The notes under the pieces: generated by a model | The model's database searches: none | The model's input: the letters and a program-made list of their open reading frames with translations, nothing else | Told to the model about the DNA's origin: nothing | Assembly: GCF_016735115.1 (NCBI RefSeq) | Contig: NZ_JAERQJ010000017.1 | Span: 1-57,915, forward strand | Length of the DNA stretch: 57,915 nucleotides | Direction: 5' to 3' | Origin: Aquimarina mytili | GTDB taxonomy: Bacteria; Bacteroidota; Bacteroidia; Flavobacteriales; Flavobacteriaceae | Shown here: one piece after another, positions 51,596 to 57,775 of the stretch | Layout: each line of letters starts with the position of its first letter | Numbering within the stretch: position 1 is the first letter of the stretch | Position numbers and translations under genes: made by a program

Positions 51596-51994
51596 CTAAT
51601 CTTTTAGATCCAGAAGAAGTTTCATTTTAAATAGTTTCCGCTGGTTTCTAGGCAAGTTAACTAAAATTAAATTCAATCTTTGAAGGATATTTTCGTATTC
51701 TGATTTTGGAACTTTTTTCATTTCCTTTAATAAATCATATTCTTTTTTAGCTGCCCAGTCTAACTCGATCCAATGGGTTATTTTAGATTCATCGTCAAAT
51801 TTACCTTTATAGTCATACGGAGCTTTGACTCCCGTATCTGTTTTGGTGCATTCTATAATGGATCCAATAGAGCTTTGGGATAGTTTTTTAGAATACCAGC
51901 TATCCTTTCCTGAATCTTTCTCAAGATAAGAATGAATCAGTTTCTTTTTGTGGGTAAGCCTCCTCCCTTGATAGATATATATTATTTTTCCCAT
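51596..51994 (-). CDS. Unknown protein
   Basis: 132 residues, basic and soluble. The start (MGKIIYIYQGRRLTHKKKL) lies 1 bp after the upstream gene. No domain recognised. Confidence 0.55.
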   Translation of the reverse strand: MGKIIYIYQGRRLTHKKKLIHSYLEKDSGKDSWYSKKLSQSSIGSIIECTKTDTGVKAPYDYKGKFDDESKITHWIELDWAAKKEYDLLKEMKKVPKSEYENILQRLNLILVNLPRNQRKLFKMKLLLDLKD

Positions 51995-51995
51995 T

Positions 51996-52178
51996 TTAAT
52001 TGAGTATTACGGGAAGCTCAGAAAACAAATGAGCAAATTCAGATTTTTGTTTACTGGAATAGTGTACTTGTTGGCACTTAAAGCAAACATATTGATTCGT
52101 GTCCTGGTCCAGAAAACCATTCCAAACGGAGCTGTTGCTTTTGGTTCCGGGGTCTTTGTTACAGTAATGGCATTTCAT
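51996..52178 (-). CDS. 60-residue zinc-finger-like protein
   Basis: From the ATG at 52178 (MKCHYCNKDPGTKSNSSVWN); TTG two codons earlier is possible. CHYC and CFKC are spaced like a zinc ribbon. It is the third such mini-protein within 1.3 kb. Confidence 0.6.
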   Translation of the reverse strand: MKCHYCNKDPGTKSNSSVWNGFLDQDTNQYVCFKCQQVHYSSKQKSEFAHLFSELPVILN

Positions 52179-52180
52179 TA

Positions 52181-52366
52181 TCAAAAGTTTTTATCTATTA
52201 ATGTATATTCATATTTAAGAAGCTTGACCAATTCGGTGTGTCCTTTATCCTCTACGGACTGAAGACAAGCCATAAAGCCTAACTTAAAAGCTTCGGTAAC
52301 AGGGTCTTTCCCTTCACTCACATTCTTTTTAAATTGATCCCATTTTTCTTTGTCTTCCGGATGCAT
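52181..52366 (-). CDS. Small helical protein
   Basis: 61 residues (MHPEDKEKWDQFKKNVSEGK). No recognised family. It abuts the zinc-finger gene. Confidence 0.5.
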   Translation of the reverse strand: MHPEDKEKWDQFKKNVSEGKDPVTEAFKLGFMACLQSVEDKGHTELVKLLKYEYTLIDKNF

Positions 52367-52408
52367 ACGTTGTTTTTTTTAAAATTAAGAAGCTTAATTC
52401 CGGATGTA

Positions 52409-52870
52409 TTACGAATTTCCGTAATCCTTGTTCCATCCTTCAATATCTAACCGCAATTGTATATCTCCTGTATATCCTCTTTTTTTAGCTTCCTCAACAA
52501 ATTCTAAAGGGGTATCGATATAGTATTTTTCATCTTCTACCTGGAGCTGTTCTATATATCTATAGTGATAGACAATAAACCTCCGGTTGCTACATCCCCA
52601 GTTATTGATAAGTTCATCGTACTCTATATTGGTTATACCACGCTCACATATTACTTCCCAATTGTTTTGTACAGCGCTGCGCCTAGGACAATAAGGCATC
52701 TGATCTATGATAAAAGTTATATAGCAATCAAACTTACTTGTCTTTCTGTAAAAGGCATATTGAGCTTTCCAGTTCGATTTAGGAAACTTGGATTTTAAAT
52801 ATGCAATATCTTCAGGAGGGAGTAATTGGTTTTTTGGTTTGTCCCATATTTCATCTAGCCGTTTATCCAT
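52409..52870 (-). CDS. Unknown protein
   Basis: 153 residues, soluble, aromatic-rich, with a possible WG-rich C-terminus. It lies 11 bp after the exported protein gene. No family recognised. Confidence 0.55.
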   Translation of the reverse strand: MDKRLDEIWDKPKNQLLPPEDIAYLKSKFPKSNWKAQYAFYRKTSKFDCYITFIIDQMPYCPRRSAVQNNWEVICERGITNIEYDELINNWGCSNRRFIVYHYRYIEQLQVEDEKYYIDTPLEFVEEAKKRGYTGDIQLRLDIEGWNKDYGNS

Positions 52871-52881
52871 TTCTTTACAGA

Positions 52882-53397
52882 TTAAAATTGACTGATTCTT
52901 GAAAATGTTTTCAAATCCTCTTTTATCCTGTAGCGATTCAAATTATAATAAAGATGCTGCAGATAATTTTTTGCTTCTTTATATCCTTTGTTAGAGGTTT
53001 TCAGATAATACAAGATCGCTGCATTCATTCCTTCCCTATCCACGATATCGATAGCGGCCATATCCCTGGGAGAAAAAAAACGATAACCAGGAGGACACCG
53101 TTTTTTAAAAACGGCAAAATAATCATCATCGCCAATATGAATTACGGTATCCAGGCGGATGGTATGATGTTCTAATTTATATTTTGTATTCCAGTTTTTT
53201 GTATTAAAACGATCTACTGCCTGTTTTGCTTCTTTATAGGTTTTAGCAACTCCGCATACACGGATCCCTCCAGCTGTGATACCTTCCCATTTGTATGTAA
53301 AAACTTGTTGTTGTTGTATCAACACTTTTTGGGTTCGCTGAGCTTGTATGCTTAAAGGGAAAAAAAGTAATAGTACCCATATTTTTAAAATCTTCAT
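52882..53397 (-). CDS. Exported protein, unknown
   Basis: 171 residues. The signal peptide is MKILKIWVLLLFFPLSIQAQ. The body has a KWEGITAGGIRVCGVAKTYK segment and a helical C-terminus. No family recognised. It is preceded by a 70-nt hairpin element at 53467-53536. Confidence 0.6.
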   Translation of the reverse strand: MKILKIWVLLLFFPLSIQAQRTQKVLIQQQQVFTYKWEGITAGGIRVCGVAKTYKEAKQAVDRFNTKNWNTKYKLEHHTIRLDTVIHIGDDDYFAVFKKRCPPGYRFFSPRDMAAIDIVDREGMNAAILYYLKTSNKGYKEAKNYLQHLYYNLNRYRIKEDLKTFSRISQF

Positions 53398-53466
53398 TTT
53401 TATTAAGTTTTAATATCGTTATCTTTATATAGATCTCCTCCAGTTCTGGAGTTGTGTTCTTTTTTT

Positions 53467-53536
53467 GCCCTGTATCCCTGCTACTCGTCCCACATCATTT
53501 CGTTCTCATTTCGAGCAGCAGGTATCAACAGGGGGC
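53467..53536. repeat. Large imperfect hairpin before exported-protein gene
   Basis: GCCCTGTATCCCTGCTACTCG pairs imperfectly with CGAGCAGCAGGTATCAACAGGGGGC over 70 nt. It has no sequence identity with families A or B but the same size and position upstream of a minus-strand gene. Confidence 0.55.
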
Positions 53537-53538
53537 AA

Positions 53539-53859
53539 TCAATAACTAAAGAACCGTTTCAAAAATCCCCTTACTTTAGTGGACCAACTTTTAGGTTTAG
53601 AAGTCTTCTTCTCTTGCGGTGGTTCTTCTACCGGAAGCGGAACTTCTGCTAATTCAATTAACTTTCTATAATCAAAATACCGTTGTGCGAAAAAAACAAT
53701 TACTTCCTCTGAATATTCCCCTGGTTTATTCTGTTTATAAATACCATTTGGAAAATGCTTTTCTCCGTATTCATCGGTAATGATTTTATGTACGATGGCT
53801 TGTGCCAGTTCATTTATATTGATGTAAATATCTTGTTCTTTATCTACTGAAATATTCAT
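53539..53859 (-). CDS. Unknown leading-region protein
   Basis: 106 residues. The N-terminal 70 residues are mixed alpha-beta, followed by a Pro-rich linker (EVPLPVEEPPQEKK) and a basic amphipathic tail (WSTKVRGFLKRFFSY) that could bind membrane or nucleic acid. Confidence 0.55.
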   Translation of the reverse strand: MNISVDKEQDIYININELAQAIVHKIITDEYGEKHFPNGIYKQNKPGEYSEEVIVFFAQRYFDYRKLIELAEVPLPVEEPPQEKKTSKPKSWSTKVRGFLKRFFSY

Positions 53860-53885
53860 CTTGTATGTTTTTGAAGTTTTTAAAA

Positions 53886-53912
53886 AACCAACCCTAACAA
53901 TAAGGGTTGGTT
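53886..53912 (-). terminator. Terminator after ACHR microprotein
   Basis: AACCAACCCT pairs with AGGGTTGGTT, followed on the minus strand by TTTTTTAAAA. Confidence 0.75.
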
Positions 53913-53928
53913 TCGTTCACACACTAAA

Positions 53929-54033
53929 TCACCTATGACAGGCAAAACCTGCACCTTTGGCTAAATCTTTCCATAGTGCTTTGAAATCAGTATGCACATA
54001 AATGGATCTAAGTTGTATATATAATGTCTTCAT
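53929..54033 (-). CDS. Small ACH-tail protein, copy 3 (C-terminal part)
   Basis: 34 residues, start ATG at 54033. It ends FKALWKDLAKGAGFACHR, matching the C-terminal block of the proteins at 21170 and 43017, but lacks their FxPFxSE block, which is found alone in 54400-54651. The two may be halves of one gene separated by the gene at 54050-54403, or separately kept modules. Confidence 0.6.
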   Translation of the reverse strand: MKTLYIQLRSIYVHTDFKALWKDLAKGAGFACHR

Positions 54034-54049
54034 CGTTTTGAAATTATTA

Positions 54050-54403
54050 TTACCATTCTGAAGGAAGTAGTAAAGTATTATTACAGAAAAAAAGACGTTG
54101 TTGGTCTAATGGAAAATCAGGTTGGTCATATTCCTGGCGATACAATAGCATGGATCCTCCATCAGAATATATAACCGCTGCTTTATTGTCGGTCTTTTTA
54201 AAATCTATTGTAATAAAAAGATGTGCCTTTTTTAGCTTACTGCAGACCTGTAATGCATCCTTTATAAACCACTTACACTGACAAATTCTTGAGAATCTTT
54301 CAATCCCTTCCGTATAAAAACTTTCTGTTTCCGGGGATGAAAAAAGTAACTCGGAATAAGTATAAGATGCTAATTGATTTGTGATTACCTGAGGACTATT
54401 CAT
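54050..54403 (-). CDS. Unknown protein between ACH-family halves
   Basis: 117 residues, soluble (MNSPQVITNQLASYTYSELL). It starts inside the preceding stop codon (4-bp overlap) and ends 16 bp before copy 3. Possibly a partner of the small proteins. No family recognised. Confidence 0.6.
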   Translation of the reverse strand: MNSPQVITNQLASYTYSELLFSSPETESFYTEGIERFSRICQCKWFIKDALQVCSKLKKAHLFITIDFKKTDNKAAVIYSDGGSMLLYRQEYDQPDFPLDQQRLFFCNNTLLLPSEW

Positions 54404-54651
54404 AACAAATGTTTTTTAGTGATAGTCTCAGAGATAAAAGGACGGAACTTTCTTTTAGGTCTTCCTGATTTTGATAGTTCGTGTTTTTGGAATACTTCAA
54501 TATGAACTGTATCCCCGTTCATACGTTTTTGTGTAGACACTCCGGTTGCTAATGGAGTGGGTTCTGGTGCTAGATTCTCAAAAGTAAAGTTTGATTTACT
54601 TAAAAACAGAAAAGAGAATCCCGTGAAGAATTGTTTTATTAAATTTGCCAC
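54400..54651 (-). CDS. ACH-family N-terminal-part protein
   Basis: 83 residues from a GTG at 54651, preceded by a leader like that of ssb (CCTTTAATAAT). The C-terminal part VHIEVFQ...KFRPFISETITKK matches the EI.VN...FxPFxSE block of the family; the ACHR end is missing. ATG at 54522 (MNGDTVHIEV) would give a 40-residue form. Confidence 0.55.
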   Translation of the reverse strand: MANLIKQFFTGFSFLFLSKSNFTFENLAPEPTPLATGVSTQKRMNGDTVHIEVFQKHELSKSGRPKRKFRPFISETITKKHLL

Positions 54652-54683
54652 GATAATCTTTTAATTAGGATTATTAAAGGTTT

Positions 54684-54720
54684 GAGAGGGTGCTTGTTTT
54701 TGGTCGAATGACACCCTCTC
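54684..54720. terminator. Hairpin after ssb
   Basis: GAGAGGGTG and CACCCTCTC form a 9-bp stem between ssb and the next gene; the T-run is on the plus side, so it may act as an attenuator or RNA end rather than a strong minus terminator. Confidence 0.55.
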
Positions 54721-54729
54721 TTTTAAGGT

Positions 54730-55062
54730 CTATGATCCTAGTAATAGGATTTCGTTACACACTACTTCAGTAATGTATCGTTTCTTCTTTTCAGCATCTT
54801 CATAGCTACGGGAAACAAGTTTACCATCTATAGCAACCTCCTTTCCTTTTTGTACGTATTTTTCGATGATCTCTGCAGTCTTGTTCCACGCAACTATGTT
54901 ATGCCATAATGCTTTAGTCACCCTCTCACCTTTATCGTTGGTGTAAGTTTCATTAGTAGCAATCGAAAAGTTAGCTACTTTTTTGTTGTTTTCTAAGTTT
55001 TTAATTTCCGGATCCTGTCCTACGTTTCCGATTAACTGTACTCTGTTTCTTAGTGTGCTCAT
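54730..55062 (-). CDS. ssb: Single-stranded DNA-binding protein without acidic tail
   Basis: 110 residues forming one OB fold: VQLIGNVGQDPEIK, VANFSIATNETY, ALWHNIVAWNKTAEIIEKYVQKG and VDGKL-type strands. It stops at CNEILLLGS, so the usual Gly/Pro linker and acidic DDDIPF-type tail are absent. It can coat DNA but should not recruit repair proteins, a useful property for protecting an incoming strand from host SOS or repair enzymes. Confidence 0.92.
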   Translation of the reverse strand: MSTLRNRVQLIGNVGQDPEIKNLENNKKVANFSIATNETYTNDKGERVTKALWHNIVAWNKTAEIIEKYVQKGKEVAIDGKLVSRSYEDAEKKKRYITEVVCNEILLLGS

Positions 55063-55127
55063 AATTAAAATTATTAAAGGTTTAACTGTTATTGTTTTAC
55101 ATAGTAAATATACGAATAAATATATTA

Positions 55128-55157
55128 ATACACAACATTTTATACATTTTATTATAT
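55128..55157. repeat. ATACATTTT repeats upstream of ssb
   Basis: AATACACAACATTTTATACATTTTATTATA resembles the ATACATTTA and CACAACATTTAA repeats before rep, parA and parB. Confidence 0.45.
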
Positions 55158-55257
55158 TAATTATTATATTAGTTTTTTATAGTAATTATTATTTCCATAA
55201 ACATATTATATAACTGTATTTCAATGCTTTAAAATTAATTTTCCCTTTGACGCTGCG

Positions 55258-55418
55258 CACTCTTACTATCTTTTCTTAGTAAGAGTTGACTACCGTTTTT
55301 GAAAAACAGCAATGTGGTGGTAACCTCTTTGCTGTTTTGATGTTTTGTAATGAATGAAAGGGTGGCCCAGGTAACGGGCGTTCCTGAAATGAAGTCAAAA
55401 CCAAAATAAGGTAGTCAA
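55258..55418. other. Multibranched structured element upstream of ssb
   Basis: TTGACTACC (55286-55294) pairs with GGTAGTCAA (55410-55418) and encloses AAAACAGCAA/TTGCTGTTTT (55303-55338) and a GCCC/GGGC hairpin. ACTCTTACT/AGTAAGAGT (55259-55286) stands just outside. This fills much of a 511-bp gap without ORFs. Confidence 0.5.
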
Positions 55419-55573
55419 GCTGGAAGCAAGCAGCCACTATTTATTTTCCGATGAAAGCGATGGAGCAAGGATCTTGTATTTACTGAAAATGTAATTGAAG
55501 TAAATATAGGATGCTTGGGCGTGGATAATTCATACTTGAATCAAAAGCTACCCATTTACTATTTTAGTACGGG

Positions 55574-56359
55574 TTAAAAAAGACTAAATTGTTTAGTGAC
55601 CGGATTTACAATAATATCTTTGATATCACTATGATCCTCTACACTATTATTTGTTTTGGATATCGGTTTTTCACTCACCCCTACCCTTTTACGAACATAG
55701 TTATATGCCAGATGAACATCCTCTACATATTCGATTCTAGGAATTTTTTCATACCTGAGAGACCTGTTTACTATGAATGCACCTTTAAAGTTTCTCCCAG
55801 GGAAGAGACCATCATCACAAATTACAATACCATCGATTCCGTGTAAAAGAAGGTTTAGTGCGCTCATTTTAGCACAAGTGTAGTCTATATCCACCAATGA
55901 GTGGAACATTCCTATATTCACACTATTGGCAGCCAGGGAGAACCTAGCAGAACCACAACAAGGGTCAGAAAATAATTCAGTTGATTGGGGTTCTAGTATT
56001 TGGGCCATAAACCTACATATGGGAAGAGGGGTGAAAAATTGTGCAAAATGTTTATTGGTTAGGCTATTTAGTTCATAAAATGTTCCAAATACATCGTAGA
56101 AGTCCGTATCTTCTTTTATTTGAGAATTTAAGATGTGTATAGTTTCATAAATCAGTTTTCCGAATGTATTTCTTTCTTCTTGTGAATAAATTTTACGTAT
56201 TCCAGGAAGGTCTATTTTATGATTGAAACTCCAACCATTAATAAATAAATCTAAGAAATCATCAAAGACTTTGTAATAGCTGTGCCTGTATGATATAGAA
56301 TCAAATAATTTTATGAAGTTCTTTAATTCCTCCGGGGTGTGTCTGTTATGTCTGCTCAT
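55574..56359 (-). CDS. N6-methyltransferase-like protein, probably inactive
   Basis: 261 residues from the ATG at 56359 (MSRHNRHTPEELKN). AQFFTPLPICRFMAQIL and FSDPCCGSARFSLAA match the target-binding and SAM motif I regions of type I ModM/N6_Mtase proteins. Where motif IV NPP(Y/F) should follow, it reads FIVNRSLRYEK, so the catalytic motif is lost. It may bind SAM and DNA and act as a decoy or antirestriction factor. Confidence 0.75.
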   Translation of the reverse strand: MSRHNRHTPEELKNFIKLFDSISYRHSYYKVFDDFLDLFINGWSFNHKIDLPGIRKIYSQEERNTFGKLIYETIHILNSQIKEDTDFYDVFGTFYELNSLTNKHFAQFFTPLPICRFMAQILEPQSTELFSDPCCGSARFSLAANSVNIGMFHSLVDIDYTCAKMSALNLLLHGIDGIVICDDGLFPGRNFKGAFIVNRSLRYEKIPRIEYVEDVHLAYNYVRKRVGVSEKPISKTNNSVEDHSDIKDIIVNPVTKQFSLF

Positions 56360-56407
56360 AGATATGAATTTTAAATGAAACAATAGTTCCCCGGTAACCA
56401 GTGTTAG

Positions 56408-56491
56408 CGAAATAATGGAGCGGAAAGGAAACGGAATAAATAGTGAGGATAGGAATGGTTTATGCCGTCCCTTTTCCGGAATTATTTCGCG
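56408..56491. repeat. Leading-region structured repeat B1
   Basis: 84-nt stem-loop: GCGAAATAAT/ATTATTTCGC at the base, CGGAAA/TTTCCG, then the family-B core GGAAACGGAATAAA (56428-56441) facing TGGTTTATGCCGT (56457-56469). A plus-strand -7 TATCTTTG (56497-56504) lies at its right edge as in A1. Confidence 0.7.
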
Positions 56492-56496
56492 AGCTT

Positions 56497-56504
56497 ATCT
56501 TTGG
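56497..56504 (+). promoter_or_regulatory. Plus-strand promoter beside B1
   Basis: TATCTTTG, the same -7 word as in A1, placed 6 bp after the hairpin base. Confidence 0.5.
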
Positions 56505-56510
56505 GAAATT

Positions 56511-56603
56511 TTGATTGAAAGTATATCGAGCTGAAAAGGTTCGATACCTTTACAGCGAGAGTAAGGAATACTAAATAAAACTCCAGTTTAAGGTACTGGA
56601 GAA
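56511..56603 (+). ncRNA. Predicted T-loop small RNA 4
   Basis: GCTGAAAAGG-TTCGATA-CCTTTACAGC (56530-56556), then CTCCAGT-TTAAGGT-ACTGGAG (56581-56601) as a terminator shared with the convergent DUF932 gene. It has the same order of parts as RNAs 1-3. Confidence 0.5.
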
Positions 56604-56616
56604 ACCTATCAGTATG

Positions 56617-57453
56617 TTATACTAATTCATATATGTGATCAAAGAGCGCTTTATCAAACTTCTCTTGTTGAGAAAAACTCTTTTTAATCTGATTGTGAAG
56701 TACTGCGTTAAAAGCATTATAGCCAAGCCATAAATTAGGTGGTTCGTTTAATAAAATTGATTCGCTATTTAAAATTTGAATAACATCTCTGGATTTCTTG
56801 GATGGATCCTGGTTCTTGTCACTGCATTCATATCTAAAGAGCTTGGTTTTTTCTAAGATATCTTTTACAAATTCTTTAGTATCTATAATCTTCACTTCTT
56901 TCATTTGCTCAAATTGATGTACGATGGTATAAAACTCATTGTCTAAAAACTTTTTAAATAGATTTTTAATTCCTGGCATAATCAAGTGTGAATTATTCTT
57001 TCTATGTTTAATGGAAAATTCAACTTCTGTAGTAGATACGTGTAATCCATTAGAACATACTTTTCTGTAAAAACCGAAATGACCGGAGGTTTTTTCACTT
57101 CCGTCATAGGAATTCTTGAACCGAAGCATTGGCAGGATAAGATCATTGTCATTTTTGACTGAAAATTGATTTTCATCATCAATAATAAAATCTGTGATAA
57201 ATGATCTGTCGGATCTGTTGATCGTTTGCTTGTGATAGTGAAGTTCAGAATCAATAAGCATTTGTTCTGCCTTTTTAAAGAAGATTTCGTTGGGTATATG
57301 TCCATAGCTGTTAGAAACTACATTGACGATTTTACCATTAGAAATAATAACATTTTCTAACCCTCTCCTGGAGTCTATGTCAGTTAATTCTTTTAGGGAT
57401 TTCATTTCTGAAGGAACATAGATTTCATCCTGCACTAAATTTTCTAAATACAT
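56617..57453 (-). CDS. DUF932-type plasmid protein
   Basis: 278 residues. NVVSNSYGHIPNEIFFKKAE, FGFYRKVCSNGLHV and the C-terminal LWLGYNAFNAVLHN region match the DUF932/'phage-plasmid-like' family that is frequent in leading regions of conjugative elements beside antirestriction genes. Its biochemical role is unknown. It stands alone between B1 and B2. Confidence 0.8.
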   Translation of the reverse strand: MYLENLVQDEIYVPSEMKSLKELTDIDSRRGLENVIISNGKIVNVVSNSYGHIPNEIFFKKAEQMLIDSELHYHKQTINRSDRSFITDFIIDDENQFSVKNDNDLILPMLRFKNSYDGSEKTSGHFGFYRKVCSNGLHVSTTEVEFSIKHRKNNSHLIMPGIKNLFKKFLDNEFYTIVHQFEQMKEVKIIDTKEFVKDILEKTKLFRYECSDKNQDPSKKSRDVIQILNSESILLNEPPNLWLGYNAFNAVLHNQIKKSFSQQEKFDKALFDHIYELV

Positions 57454-57514
57454 AATTAAAATTTTAGATTAAACAATATTTAGGCAGTTTTCAAAGGGAA
57501 GATATAATCTCAGC

Positions 57515-57575
57515 TCAAAAGGAAACGGAATAAAAAGGGCGATGTAATCGCCTGGTTTATGCCGTAGTCTTTTGA
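57515..57575. repeat. Leading-region structured repeat B2
   Basis: Same core as B1 (GGAAACGGAATAAA at 57521-57534; TGGTTTATGCCGT at 57553-57565) with a different base stem, TCAAAAG/CTTTTGA, and a GGCGAT-GTA-ATCGCC tip. It lies upstream of the DUF932 gene. Confidence 0.7.
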
Positions 57576-57644
57576 TGGGAGTTTATACGACTTTAACTTG
57601 CATGGATATTGATTGAATAATCGTTCTGTACCTTGAATGATCAA

Positions 57645-57716
57645 CTAATCCCAGAAAATGATAAGTAGTAAGATAAAATCAATCAAATCGAATTTTTTTC
57701 TTCTTTTAGTTTTCAT
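57645..57716 (-). CDS. 23-residue membrane microprotein (FWD family), copy 2
   Basis: MKTKRRKKFDL at the start and FILLLIIFWD at the end: a basic N-terminus and a single short hydrophobic helix. Homologous to 35822-35905. It is far below normal gene-calling length but kept at two loci, so it is likely real. Role unknown. Confidence 0.68.
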   Translation of the reverse strand: MKTKRRKKFDLIDFILLLIIFWD

Positions 57717-57775
57717 TGTATTTAATTTTGTGATTCATAATGAAAACAGGAAAATGTAAAAAAGGTTCAAAAAAC

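Noticed and set aside
52029..52262. 77-codon plus ORF opposite small minus genes
   Set aside because: It covers two better supported minus-strand genes and shows no protein-like features.
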